A stretch of 64,000 nt of DNA. Source: CBDAPI01 sp965248635 (GTDB lineage: Bacteria > Acidobacteriota > UBA6911 > RPQK01 > CBDAPI01). The stretch spans positions 186,001 through 250,000 of the forward strand of contig OZ252114.1 of the NCBI GenBank assembly GCA_965248635.1, written 5' to 3'. The notes below the pieces were generated by a model. It was not told the DNA's origin. It saw nothing but the letters and a program-made list of their open reading frames with translations, and ran no database searches. Of this stretch, positions 1-9,920 are shown in pieces; positions within the stretch are counted from its first letter, which is position 1; the number at the start of each line of letters is the position of its first letter. The position numbers and the translations under genes are program-made.

Positions 1-1
1 G

Positions 2-88
2 GTTCAAGAGGTCGCCCCGGCGCCTGAGGAGCCTGTCAGCGGCCGCATGCCGATCCCACCGGAAGAATCGGCCCTCTCGGTGGAGTAA
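2..88 (+). CDS. 3' end of an unidentified protein (partial)
   Basis: The frame is open from the window edge to a TAA at 86-88 and encodes 28 residues rich in Pro and Glu, ending in ESALSVE. Such an acidic Pro/Glu-rich tail is typical of many envelope proteins, and the next genes are an RND efflux operon, so this could be the tail of another efflux component. The fragment is too short to name. It may also be a chance open frame. Confidence 0.35.
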   Translation, partial: VQEVAPAPEEPVSGRMPIPPEESALSVE

Positions 89-385
89 CTAGTGAGAACA
101 AGGAACTCAGTTTCCTCTGGGCGCGGATGATGTGCCCGGCGGTGAAACACGGGATGCCACCGTGTCGGCTCAACACGGCCCGACTTCCGGGGCGCCCACT
201 GGCCCTCCCCAGGGCTTCCACCGAGATCCCATGGCGGCGGTTACCATTAGCTCGGTGGCCACGCCACAAGAAAAGCTCCCCTGCCGAGATAGATGAATTG
301 CCAGGCGGGATAATGGTGTCAAGTTGCGCTTTCGTTGACCCCAGTGCGGTAACCTTGAAGGCGTGAACCTGAACCATCAGTCCCC
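89..385. other. Gap before the RND operon, no gene recognised
   Basis: Open frames exist here on both strands (127-366 on plus, 36-419 on minus). Their products are low-complexity Arg/Pro/Gly-rich translations with no signal peptide or recognisable domain, so I do not call them genes. No convincing promoter, RNA or repeat was found. It presumably holds the promoter and leader of the efflux operon. Confidence 0.4.
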
Positions 386-3300
386 ATGATTGAGAAAGCG
401 ATTCAGAATCCCTATGCAATTGCCGTTGCGAGCCTGAGCACCATCGTCCTGGGGATCACCTGCTATCAGAGGATCCCGGCCGACCTGCTGCCCATCTTCC
501 AGACACCGGCGGTCAGACACCGGCGGTGCAAATTGTCACCTTCTACCCCGGCATGCCACCGGAAGTGATGGAGCGTGACATCATGAGCCGGCTGGAGCGG
601 TGGACGGGCCAATCGGTCGGCATCGAGCATCAAGAGGCCAAGGCAATGCTCGGCGTCTCGGTGGTCAAGGACTTTTTCCGGGAAGGAATCTCCCTGGAAA
701 CAGCCATGAGCCAGGTCACTTCCTACGCGGTCAGCGACATGTTCTATCTCCCTCCCGGCACCATCCCGCCCATGGTGATGCCCTTTGATCCGACCGCCTC
801 ACTGCCCCTTTGTCTCGTCAGCGTCTCCAGCCCGACCATGAACGAGAAGGAGCTCTATGACATTGCCTACTTTGAGCTTCGCAATCGGCTGCAGTCCATC
901 CAAGGCGTCATCGCCCCCGCCGTCTACGGGGGCAAATTACGTCGAATCCTGGCCTACGTGAATCGTGGCCAACTGGAAGCCCGTGGACTGTCTCCGATGG
1001 ACGTGGTCCGAGCGTTGAAGCAACAAAACGTTTTCATTCCGGCTGGAAACTTGAAAGCGGGCGACTTTGACTACCAGATCTTTGCTAATTCCATGCCCAG
1101 GTACGTGGAAGAGCTGAACGACATGCCGATCGGGGTCCGCCAGGGAGCGCCCATCATGATGCGGGATGTGGCCGAGGTCAAGGACTCCAGCCAGATCCAG
1201 ACCAACGTCGTGCGCGTGAACGGTCGCCGCCAGGTCTACATACCCATTTATCGCCAGCCGGGAGCCAATACGATTGAAATCGTCGATGCCATCCAGCGCA
1301 ATCTGGCCCGTATCCTGGAGCGCCTGCGTGAAATGGACCCCCGGGCCGGCAATCTGGCCATTGAAGTCGTGCTGGATCAATCCGTTTATGTCCGCAATTC
1401 ACTGAGTGCCCTTCAGCTGGAGGGTTTTCTCGGGGCGGTCTTTGCGGCCCTGGTCGTGTTGCTCTTCTTACGCCAGCTGCGCTCAACACTGGTGGTGCTG
1501 GTCAGTCTGCCTCTGGCTATCCTGGCGGCAATCGTGGGCCTGTTTTTCTCCGGTGCGACCCTCAATGCGATGACCATTGGCGGACTGGCTCTGGTGATTG
1601 GCATTCTGATTGACCAGTCCATTGTGGTGGTTGAAGCCATTGTCAGACATATCGAGGAGGGAGCGCAGCCCTTCGAGGCGGCACTCAAGGGGGCTCAAGA
1701 GGTTGCCATTCCGGTCCTCGTTTCAACCGTGACTTTCTGCATCGTGTTCTTCCCGGTCATTTTCCTGTCCGGAATGGCCAGTTACCTCTTCGGTCCGGTA
1801 GCTCTTGCGGCGACTCTGGCCATGGCATTCTCGTTTCTGTTTTCGATCACGCTGGTGCCCGCTTTCTGTGCCCGCATCCTCAAGGCTCATTCGAACCCCC
1901 GGCGGTCCGGACACACCTCGGGTCCGCTGAGCAACGCCTATGAGTATTTGTTGGGGAGACTTCTTCGCGTTCGCTGGGCGGTGGTTCTGGCGGCGGCCCT
2001 ATTGTTCATTGTTTCCTTAGTTCTTCTGCGCCAGACCGGGCGTGAACTCTTCCCGCAGGTCGACGCGGGACAGTTTCAAATCCTGGTTAGACTGCCTTCC
2101 GGCACGCGGATCGAAAAGACAGAGAATACCCTGGCTCAAGTCGAACAGGTCATCATCGAGGAGATCGGCCGTCCCGACCCCTGGAGCGAAGAGCGTCACC
2201 CCGATTCCAACCTGCGCATGCTCATCACCAACATCGGGGTTCTCATGGACTGGCCGGCCGCTTACACTCCGAATGCAGGACCAATGGACGCCTTTGTGCT
2301 CGTTCAACTGAAGAACAATCCTGAAATGCCCGGAACCTTCGAGTATGTGACCAGTCTCCGCTCTCAACTCCAGACCCACTTTCCCAGCGTCGAGTTTTCC
2401 TTCGACACTGGCGGAATGCTCTCCTCCGCCCTGAACATGGGCGAACCTGGTCCTATTCACATTCAGGTTTCGGGGAGCAACCTCGATACGTCTCAGCAGA
2501 TCGCCAGGATCATCGCTAACGAGATGAGAAAGGCCGAAGGGACCGCCGACATTCGCATCGCCCAGCGGATGGACTATCCGATCATCGACATCGAGATCGA
2601 CCGGGTCAAAGCCGCTTATGCCGGGGTGAACGTGGAGGACATCATGAAGAACCTGGTCACCTCCACCAACTCGAGCATCGGTTTCGATCCCGCTTTCTGG
2701 ATCGATGAACGCTCGGGCAACCACTACTTTATTGGCGCTCAGTACGCAGAGAGCGAGCTGGTTTCGGTGGAGACGCTGCTGGATATCCCGATCACCAGCG
2801 CCAATGGAGGTTCTCCAGTCTCCCTGCGCAACCTGGTCAGAGTCCGACGCACAACGGGCCCTGCTGTCGTCAATCACCGGAACATTACAAGGGTTACCGA
2901 TATCTACGCTTCCGCACTGCCGGGCTACGACATCGGGTCCGTGGTGGCCGGCATTGAAGAACGCCTGCTCGCCTCGCCGCAACTGAGGCCAAGCCTGAGG
3001 CAATCGGATCGCGGAGAGTACTGGGCGGTGACGGGTCCCGACTTCTCCGGCAAGGGTTACAGTTATGTGATGGCCGGCGAAGTTGCCACAATGTACGAAA
3101 CCCTGGGCCAGTTTCTGGAAGGATTCCTGCTGGCGGCGGTGCTCGTCTACCTGGTCCTGGTGCTGCAGTTCCGATCATTCGCTGACCCCCTTGTCGTCCT
3201 GCTGACAGGGCCTCTGGGGCTGATTGGAGTCGCCCTGATGCTCCACCTTACGGGAACCTATCTAAGCATCATGGCGGCTATGGGAATTATCATGATGACT

Positions 3301-3618
3301 GGTCTGGTGGTTGCCTACAGCATCCTTCTGGTGGATTTTGCTAATCGGCGGCGGGCGCAGGGAAGCTCTGCACATGAAGCCATTCTGGATGCCGCCCGGG
3401 TGCGCCTGCGTCCGATCCTGATGACCTCGATGGCGGCGGTGCTGGCTTTGACACCGATGGCGATCGGAGGCCAGGGTGCCGAGGCGAACGCTCCGCTGGC
3501 CAGGGTCATCATCGGGGGAGTCCTCAGTTCCGCAACTCTTTCTCTTCTTGTCGTCCCCTGTCTTTACCTGATCTTCAAAGGTAGGGTGACTGAGCAGATC
3601 AGGGGTGCCAGGAGCTGA
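386..3618 (+). pseudogene. RND-family efflux permease, frameshifted near the N-terminus
   Basis: The product would be an inner membrane proton-driven RND pump of about 1070 residues, the usual length. The first 40 residues, read from ATG 386, contain TM1 (AVASLSTIVLGITCY) and the family's IPADLLP-type segment. The remaining 1030 residues are in another frame from about 526. The break is an exact 14-bp tandem duplication at 500-527. Deleting one copy restores a continuous ...FQTPAVQIVTFYPG... reading frame. The TM4 signature reads GILIDQSIVVVEA, with one acidic residue where HAE drug pumps have DD. Adaptor and outer membrane factor genes follow directly. As it stands only a short peptide, or an internally started protein lacking TM1, could be made. 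The RND family is certain; the substrate is unknown. Confidence 0.85.
500..527 (+). repeat. 14-bp perfect tandem duplication that breaks the RND gene
   Basis: The unit cagacaccggcggt occurs at 500-513 and again at 514-527 with no mismatch. Fourteen is not a multiple of three, so the second copy shifts the reading frame. Removing it makes the two halves of the permease collinear. Slipped-strand gain or loss could make this reversible. Confidence 0.9.
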
Positions 3619-3637
3619 TTGCAACAGGAGCGAAGCA

Positions 3638-4888
3638 ATGATTCTCGACAGAAACAGGTTGGCTGGCGCGCGGCCTTTGCCGCTCCATTCTCTGCTCCTC
3701 TGGCTGACTGTCTTCAGCTCTTGTGTGGGGCCGCAGATCCAGGAACCCTCGTCCCCGGAGGGGGGCTATTCCACTGCAAGAGAGCCTTCCGTCGTTGTGG
3801 AGGTGGTCATCCCGAAGCGAGAGGACCTGCAGCGCCAGATCACTCTGTCTGGCACCATCGAGCCCTTTCAACGGGCCAGGCTCCATTCCAAAGTGGCGGG
3901 CTACCTAAAGTGGATCAGCGTCGACATTGGGGATCGAGTTACCAAAGGCCAGATCCTGGCCAAGCTCGAGGTCCCCGAGATGGCTGACCAGTATTCGACG
4001 GCGCAGGCTGAACTGGGGATCGTCGAATCGGATCGGACTCACGCAGAGGCCGAAGTGGAAAGAGCGAGAGCCGATCTCCAGCTGAAGAAACTGACGTTTA
4101 GCAGGCTGCAGGGGGTCGCTTCGGAGGAACCGGACATGGTTCCTCTTCAGAGAGTGGATGAGCCCAGAGCTGAGTATCAGCTGGCGGAGGCGACGGTAAA
4201 AGTGCTCGAGAGCCGCATTCGCCAGGTTGAAAGTCAAAAAAAGAGGGCCATGGCCAGCCTGGAAGGGCTCAGGACACTCATGTCTTACACAGAGATAAAG
4301 GCTCCGTTCCGCGGCCTGGTCACTGAACGCCCTGTCGATCCCGGCACCTTGATTCAAGTTGGCTCCAACTCCCAAAATGCCCAGCCGGTGGTCACCATCT
4401 CCAGCACCGATGTCCTGCGTGTTTTCGTGGATGTTCCAGAAACGGAGGTCCCGTTTGTGCAGCGAGGCGATCACGCCCTGATCAAAGTGCCAGCCTTGCT
4501 CTCCCACGCTTTCGAAGCCCGGATCACTCGCTTTTCCGGAGCCCTGAGTCCCGCAACACGGACGATGCGTACCGAGATCGACATCCCCAACCAGGGAAAC
4601 ATTCTGAAGCCGGGAATGTATGGCGAAGTGACCCTCACACTCGAAGAGCACTCCCGGGCCATCACGCTTCCAGCCGGGGCCGTCCACACTGAGGGGGAAA
4701 AGAAATTCACATACTCGGTGGTCGAGGGCCGCCTTCGAAAGATCGAGGTTCAAACCGGCCTCGAGAATGGCATCACAATTGAAATAACCGAAGGGCTCGA
4801 GGGAAACGAAACAGTCGTCCTGGCCAGCCGGGGAGAGGTGCAGGAGGGGATGGAAGTAGACGTACAGAAAGCCCCGGTCAGCGAGTAG
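3638..4888 (+). CDS. RND efflux periplasmic adaptor (membrane fusion protein)
   Basis: HlyD/AcrA-type adaptor that links the inner membrane RND pump to the outer membrane channel. I chose ATG 3638 because it follows an AGGAG at a good distance; an in-frame upstream start at 3605 overlaps the pump gene. The N-terminus has a hydrophobic stretch (LLLWLTVFSSC) ending in a lipobox-like Cys, so it is probably a lipoprotein. Then come the lipoyl half-motif (LHSKVAGYLKWISVDIGDRV), a long helical hairpin with alternating Glu/Arg, the second lipoyl half (YTEIKAPFRGLVTERPVDPG), a beta-barrel and a membrane-proximal domain. The 416-residue length is normal. It sits 19 nt after the pump gene and 13 nt before the outer membrane factor, and its own frame is intact although both partners are damaged. 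Confidence 0.9.
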   Translation: MILDRNRLAGARPLPLHSLLLWLTVFSSCVGPQIQEPSSPEGGYSTAREPSVVVEVVIPKREDLQRQITLSGTIEPFQRARLHSKVAGYLKWISVDIGDRVTKGQILAKLEVPEMADQYSTAQAELGIVESDRTHAEAEVERARADLQLKKLTFSRLQGVASEEPDMVPLQRVDEPRAEYQLAEATVKVLESRIRQVESQKKRAMASLEGLRTLMSYTEIKAPFRGLVTERPVDPGTLIQVGSNSQNAQPVVTISSTDVLRVFVDVPETEVPFVQRGDHALIKVPALLSHAFEARITRFSGALSPATRTMRTEIDIPNQGNILKPGMYGEVTLTLEEHSRAITLPAGAVHTEGEKKFTYSVVEGRLRKIEVQTGLENGITIEITEGLEGNETVVLASRGEVQEGMEVDVQKAPVSE

Positions 4889-4901
4889 AAAGGGAGAACC
4901 C

Positions 4902-6218
4902 ATGACCAAGAAAGGCCTGACTGTTCTCATTACACTGGTGTTCATTACTCTGCTCTCCGGAGCCCTTGCGGGTCAGGGCCTACAGCACCTCAGCCTGGAT
5001 CAGGCGATCGAGATGGCTCTGGCCAATCATCCTCATTTGCGGAAAGCTGAACTGGCGGTGACCGGAGGTGAAGCTCGAGTCACCTACGCCCGTTCGCGCT
5101 CTTATCCCCAGGTGAACTCAGGTGGGGTCGCCAAGCAGGGTCTGTCCGGTTCGGGGGCCGCGTTCGGCCTGGAGGGCCTGGCGAATTCACCCGAGCCCGA
5201 TGACATGGCGGTCTCGGTCAATGCCTATTACGATGTCCTGGACTTTGGGCGGACCAAACATGAAACGAGCGCCCGCAAACGAGAGCTGATGTCTCTGCAG
5301 CACCAGCTCAGCGCGGTCGAAGCCGAAGTTATACGTGATGTCCGAAAGGCTTATTTCACGACGCTCAAGGCGGCCCAGCTGGTGGAGGTAGCGGAACGGA
5401 ATCTGGAGGCCACCAAACTGAATCTTCGCCAGGCTGAGGCCTTCTTTCGGGCTGGCCTGCGATCCAAAATCGATGTACATCTGGCCCAGGCCGAGGTTTC
5501 GCGGGCCCAACTTCGGCTCACTCAGACGCAGAACGAGCACGCTGTTTCGCTGGCCGGTCTTAGCCATGCGATGGGCGCAGCTGATTCCTCCGCGCAGTTT
5601 CAGCTCGAAGAGCCAGACTTGCGCTTGGAGGAGGTGCAGGCTCTCCCAGTCCTGATTGCAGCCGGCCTTGCGAATCGCCCCGAGCTGCGGGCTTTGGAAG
5701 CCCAGATCTAAGCCCGTGAGGCGTGGGTCGAGAGAGCCAAGAAGGAGCGCTATCCGAGAATCATGGTGGCATTCAGCGGCGGCTGGACGCGCTTCGCCGA
5801 GTTGTCTCTCTCAAATCTCCTTTTCGGAGGCTTCGCAATCAAGCTGCCGGTCTTCGCTGGAGGGCAACTCAAGGCTTCCATCCAGGAAAATGAACAGGCC
5901 CAACAGCAGGCAATAGCGACCAGGAATCAACTTCTCCAGGATATTCCACTCGAGATCACTGCCGTCTACCATCAGCTCTCTAATTCGACGGAAGCGGTAA
6001 GAATCTTCGACGAAATGAAAACTTACGCCGATGACGCACTTCGGCTGGCCCGAGCCCGCTACCGCATGGAACTCGCCGACCGGGTCGAGCTGGCCCTGGT
6101 TCAGGCCTCCCAGGCTGAGGCCGAGAGTGAATACTTCAGTGCTCTTTACGACTACGAGATTCAGACGGCAGAACTGCGCTACAGAACCGGCCAGACTTTT
6201 TGGGGGAGCGCGCCTTGA
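4902..6218 (+). pseudogene. TolC-family outer membrane efflux protein with in-frame stop
   Basis: The TolC/OprM-like outer membrane factor completes the RND operon. ATG 4902 follows AAAGGGA. Residues 1-23 form a Sec signal peptide, followed by LSLDQAIEMALANHPHLRKAEL, the usual start of an OEP repeat, and long amphipathic helices. A TAA at 5709-5711 interrupts the frame after 269 residues (EAQI-stop). The same frame then continues as AREAWVERAKKERYPRI, the expected start of the second OEP repeat, to a stop at 6216-6218. Total length would be about 438 residues, normal for the family. A single substitution in a sense codon explains the stop. With the stop in place the channel trimer cannot form, unless readthrough or a sequencing error is involved. 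Confidence 0.85.
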
Positions 6219-6303
6219 CGGTCCAGGTCGGCTTGTCGTTGCAGCAAGGTTGCCGTCTCACGGCAGGACGACCGCTGAAGTTCCAGCACGGTAGCGACCC
6301 CTG

Positions 6304-8634
6304 ATGACTCCTGAGATTGGGTTTCTGTTCTTGATTCTGGCCGGCATGGTCGCCCTCTTTCTGACGGAAAAGATTCCGGTGGATCTGACGGCTTTCCTGG
6401 GACTGGTCCTCCTGATCTTCAGCGGTTTCGTGAAATCCGACGAAGCCTTCTCGGGGTTCGCCTCTTCGGCTGTCATCACCATGCTTTCGATCTTCATCGT
6501 CAGCGCCTCGCTTCTGCACACGGGCATCGCCGATATGGTTGGCGCGCGGATTCATGCCTGGGTGGGTAGCCGTGAAGTGTCTCTGATCGTCACCATCATG
6601 CTGGTCGCGGGAGTTTTGTCGGCCTTTATGAACAACATTGCCGCGGCAGCGGTATTGATGCCGGCTGTGGCCAGTCTGGCCCGTCGCGCCGGCCTGTCTC
6701 CCTCGCGCCTCTTCATGCCTCTTTCATTCGGCGCCATCCTGGGTGGTACTACAACTCTGGTGGGAACTCCTCCCAACATTCTGGTTGGAGCCATGCTGGA
6801 AGCTCGGGGGATGGAGTCCTTTGATCTCTTCGACTTTGCTCCCATGGGCCTGACCCTTCTCTTTCTGGGCATCGTCTACATGACGACTATCGGGCGAAGG
6901 CTGCTGCCATCGCGTGAGATGACCCCGTCGCCTTCCACCCCAAGCGACCTGGCTGACGTCTACCACCTGGATGAAATGATTTTTTCCATTCGAATTGCCG
7001 CGGATTCCGGCCTGGACGGTACGACTCTGCAGGAGTCGCGCCTCGGTGCTGCACTCGGTGTTCAGGTGGTTGCCATTCTGCGTAATGGCCGCAAGGAGCT
7101 GGCACCCAGACCAACCACAGTGCTGAACTCAGGGGACACCCTACTGGTGAAAGGTCAATTGTCGGATCTACAGCAGATCCTCAAAGTTCAGGGCACAGAG
7201 ATTAAGAAAGCCAGAATAGGCCAGTTACCACGACCCACCTTGGGATTCAGTGCCATCCGCCTCCAGGTCTCCGACGGCTCCACATTCCAGCACAAGAGTC
7301 TGAAGCAGTTGAATTTCCGAGGCAAATATGGCGCCATTGTGATGGCTATCCAACGAGGCTCACAACTGCTGCGCGATGGTCTGGGCGGAGAGATTCCGGC
7401 AGCTGGCGATGAGCTGGTACTGATCGGAGCCCGGGAGGCCCTGGATCAACTGGGCACGCGCCCTGGACTCATCGTTCTGGAAAGCGGTTTGACAACCCTC
7501 CGACCGCTTCAGCAACACCTCTTTCTGATCAAGGTTCACACTGGCTCTCCTCTGGTCGGGGCCACACTGGGTGCGAGCCGGATCGGGGAGCTGATTGGCC
7601 TGACCGTGGGGGGCATTGTCCGGGAGGGCGAGACCCACCCGGCGGTTTCTCCAGACGAAATCATCCGCGCCGGAGACAATCTGCTGGTGGCGGGAGAATC
7701 AGACAGAATCGCCGGCCTCCTGGAACTCGGTGACATCCAGTTCGATTCCGAGGTGGATGTCTCAGAACTCGGATCCGAGGACGTGGCGCTGCTGGAGGCG
7801 TCGCTGGCACCTCGTTGTTCTTTGATCGGGAAGACCCTGCAGGAAATCTCGTTTCGGCAGCGCTATGGACTGCAGGTTTTGGCCGTGTGGCGTGAGGGCG
7901 CTCCCCTTCGCTCCAGGTTGGTCAGCCTGAAACTGACCTTTGGCGACGCTCTATTGCTGCGGGGTTCCCCTGAGAGAATGCGCATGCTCGCCGCAGACCC
8001 TGATTTCCTGGTTCTCTCCCAAACCGTTCAGGCGGTACGCAGGGTGCGCAAAGCTCCCTTTGCAGTGGGTTGTCTGTTACTGATGATCGGGTTGGTGACG
8101 ACCGGCATCCAACCGATCCACGTGGCGGCTTTTACAGCAGCTTCACTGGTTGTTCTCTCAGGCGCACTGACCATGAAGGAGGCGTACAGCAGCATTGAGT
8201 GGAGGGCAATCTTCCTGGTTGCGGCCATTCTGCCGGTTGGCATCGCCATGGAACGTACGGGGGCGGCCACCTGGCTGGCTGATACCGTCGTTGACACGGC
8301 GGGTCCTTTTGGACCTCACATGGTCCTGGCCATGCTGGTGGTGCTTTCGAGCCTGTTGAGTCAAGGTCTGGACGGCGCCCCCACGGTCGTGCTTCTGACG
8401 CCGGTCGTTCTCAGAGCGGCTACAGGACTCGGCTTGGATCCCCTTCCCTTGATGATGGGTGTTGGGTTGGCTGCATCAGCGGCGTTCATGACACCTTTCA
8501 GCCACAAGGCGAACTTGCTGGTGATGGGTGCCGGCGGGTACCGCTCGGCGGACTACCTCAAAGTAGGCACAGCGTTGACGATTGTCTGTCTGGTCCTACT
8601 GGTTTTCATGGTGCCTCTGTTTTTCCCGTTCTAG
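6304..8634 (+). CDS. SLC13-family permease with central TrkA-C (RCK_C) domains
   Basis: A 776-residue inner membrane transporter of the ArsB/NhaD/SLC13 group, probably for divalent anions such as sulfate or dicarboxylates. The N-terminal half has about six membrane helices with AFMNNIAAAAVLMPAV and GGTTTLVGTPPNILVG, the hairpin and substrate/Na+ loop of this family. The middle (about residues 210-575) is a soluble section with repeated RCK_C-like modules (LLVKGQL, ELVLIGA, LLVAGES and LLRGSP ends). The C-terminal half returns to the membrane with LDGAPTVVLLTPVVL and MTPFSHKANLLVMG, the second hairpin. Length and order are typical of the SLC13/TrkA-C subfamily. It starts 85 nt after the efflux operon with a poor ribosome site. 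Its stop overlaps that of the convergent DUF1579 gene. The substrate is not determined. Confidence 0.88.
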   Translation: MTPEIGFLFLILAGMVALFLTEKIPVDLTAFLGLVLLIFSGFVKSDEAFSGFASSAVITMLSIFIVSASLLHTGIADMVGARIHAWVGSREVSLIVTIMLVAGVLSAFMNNIAAAAVLMPAVASLARRAGLSPSRLFMPLSFGAILGGTTTLVGTPPNILVGAMLEARGMESFDLFDFAPMGLTLLFLGIVYMTTIGRRLLPSREMTPSPSTPSDLADVYHLDEMIFSIRIAADSGLDGTTLQESRLGAALGVQVVAILRNGRKELAPRPTTVLNSGDTLLVKGQLSDLQQILKVQGTEIKKARIGQLPRPTLGFSAIRLQVSDGSTFQHKSLKQLNFRGKYGAIVMAIQRGSQLLRDGLGGEIPAAGDELVLIGAREALDQLGTRPGLIVLESGLTTLRPLQQHLFLIKVHTGSPLVGATLGASRIGELIGLTVGGIVREGETHPAVSPDEIIRAGDNLLVAGESDRIAGLLELGDIQFDSEVDVSELGSEDVALLEASLAPRCSLIGKTLQEISFRQRYGLQVLAVWREGAPLRSRLVSLKLTFGDALLLRGSPERMRMLAADPDFLVLSQTVQAVRRVRKAPFAVGCLLLMIGLVTTGIQPIHVAAFTAASLVVLSGALTMKEAYSSIEWRAIFLVAAILPVGIAMERTGAATWLADTVVDTAGPFGPHMVLAMLVVLSSLLSQGLDGAPTVVLLTPVVLRAATGLGLDPLPLMMGVGLAASAAFMTPFSHKANLLVMGAGGYRSADYLKVGTALTIVCLVLLVFMVPLFFPF

Positions 8635-9107
8635 TGTCTAAAGGCAGTCTTTCTTTCATAGCTTCCGTCAAACAGCGTTTGCCAGTTTCTGCCGTCCAGG
8701 GACATCTCCATGCTCGAGGTCATCTGGCCCTCTTCGGACAGATCGTGCATCAGCCTTGTGTGCATACCGGGTCCGCCGTGAGCAACCGTGAGGACGTTTC
8801 CATCAAAAGCGCCCTTGAAGACCTCCAGGGGCGAGCCCATGCAATCAAACCAGTGAAGGACGTAGCAACCTTCTTCAGGGTCATAGGTCAAAACGCTGTG
8901 CCCCTCAAAAGTGATAACCCCAGAGCGCTCTTGCTCGTAGTCGGAGATCACGGCAAAGCCATTCAGAGCCAGGCGGCTGTTGGTCCGACCGGTAGCGGTG
9001 CCCCCCTGGGGAGCCCATTGCGAGGGATGCATGGTCTCAATGCCCTCCCACTCACCAACCAGGTGGCGGAGCTTCAGGTGATGATCTGTCGGTCTCGGCA
9101 TATCCAT
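8631..9107 (-). CDS. DUF1579-family protein
   Basis: A cytoplasmic protein of 158 residues. ATG 9107 follows GGGAGGA at the correct distance; an upstream start at 9137 is less likely. The sequence has the DUF1579 pattern: an N-terminal LVGEWEG, a central string of short beta strands (RLALNGFAVISDYEQ, GHSVLTYDPEEGCYVLHWFD) and a late GGPGM...LMHDLSEEG, consistent with a lipocalin-like barrel. The biochemical function of the family is unknown. It is convergent with the SLC13 gene and overlaps it by 4 nt at the stops. Confidence 0.8.
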   Translation of the reverse strand: MDMPRPTDHHLKLRHLVGEWEGIETMHPSQWAPQGGTATGRTNSRLALNGFAVISDYEQERSGVITFEGHSVLTYDPEEGCYVLHWFDCMGSPLEVFKGAFDGNVLTVAHGGPGMHTRLMHDLSEEGQMTSSMEMSLDGRNWQTLFDGSYERKTAFRH

Positions 9108-9285
9108 GGTCGTGTCCTCCCAGGCTGACTCTACCACGGACTGCTAGAGGCTTCAGGTGCCCGATGGGTAGACCCAGGGCCGGGCCTGCTTGATGGGGAG
9201 CCAGGAGGAGCAGCAAAGAGATGGACCGTATTTATGGAAGGGAGTACCCTTGGGACAATAGTTAGCGCAACTCAGGAGTGGAGCG

Positions 9286-9738
9286 ATGAAATACGTCAGG
9301 GATGTACTTCTGAAGAAAGGCAACGACATCTGGTCTGTTGCTCCGGACACCCCGGTCTACAAGGCCCTTCAGTTGATGTCCGAGAAGAACTGTGGGGCTG
9401 TACTGGTGCTCGATCAGGAGATACTGGTGGGTATTCTGTCAGAGCGGGACTATGCTCGGAAGGTCATCCTCAAGGGGAAGTCTTCCAAGAACACGCCGGT
9501 CGAGGAAATCATGAGTCAGAGGGTTGTTTGTATTCAACCCGATAACACAATCGATGAGTGTATGGCGCTGATGACCGATAAGCGCGTTCGACATTTGCCC
9601 GTACTCAAAGGGGAAGAGGCACTGGTTGGCCTGATCTCGATCGGGGACGTGGTCAAAGAGGTGATCTCGGAGCAGGAGTTCATCATCAACCAGCTCGAAA
9701 GCTACATCAAGGGCTTCCCCGTAACGCGCCTGCACTAG
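9286..9738 (+). CDS. CBS-domain pair protein
   Basis: A stand-alone CBS pair of 150 residues. CBS1 covers about residues 15-70 (VYKALQLMSEKNCGAVLVLD, then VGILSERDYARKVI) and CBS2 about 80-135 (TIDECMALMTDKRVRHLPVL, VGLISIGDVVKEVI). The SERD and SIGDV segments are the usual adenosine-nucleotide-binding edges. Such proteins sense adenine nucleotides and regulate partners. None is evident here, although it is the last gene before complex I. The stop codon lies inside the left arm of a 32-bp inverted repeat. Confidence 0.88.
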   Translation: MKYVRDVLLKKGNDIWSVAPDTPVYKALQLMSEKNCGAVLVLDQEILVGILSERDYARKVILKGKSSKNTPVEEIMSQRVVCIQPDNTIDECMALMTDKRVRHLPVLKGEEALVGLISIGDVVKEVISEQEFIINQLESYIKGFPVTRLH

Positions 9739-9824
9739 TACTTACTTGCAGAAATGGGCTCAGGGCTGCGGCCGGGAATTTAAACGTTCTCCGCCCTGAG
9801 CCCATTTCTGCAAGCAAGTACTAG
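9735..9824. repeat. 32-bp imperfect inverted repeat upstream of nuoJ
   Basis: The left arm (9735-9766) and right arm (9793-9824) are complementary over 32 nt with a single mismatch (at 9815), separated by 26 nt. The outer ends read ctagtacttacttgca and tgcaagcaagtactag. There is no T-tract, so it is not a classical terminator. It could form a long hairpin, act as an mRNA processing site, or be a REP/MITE-like element. Related sequence recurs at 9895-9913 and 37825-37838. Confidence 0.8.
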
Positions 9825-9894
9825 CTCCTATCAGTATTCTATGAGATCATGACCAGCGCTTTCGTGACTGTGGACCCGCAGGCCGCGTGATCGT

Positions 9895-9913
9895 ATTTCT
9901 GCAAGTAAGTACT
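9895..9913 (+). repeat. Third copy of the GCAAGTA-GTACT repeat
   Basis: The sequence atttctgcaagtaagtact repeats the right arm of the preceding inverted repeat, without a partner arm. It ends 7 nt before the nuoJ start codon, so it lies where the ribosome-binding site would be. Confidence 0.7.
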
Positions 9914-9920
9914 CTAGTTC

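Noticed and set aside
36..366. Open frames on both strands before the RND gene
   Set aside because: Arg/Pro/Gly-rich translation without start context, signal or domain; each overlaps the other.
2017..3003. Minus-strand open frame of 328 codons inside the RND pump gene
   Set aside because: It lies wholly within the pump's coding region. Long antisense frames are common in GC-rich genes, and the translation has no recognisable domain.
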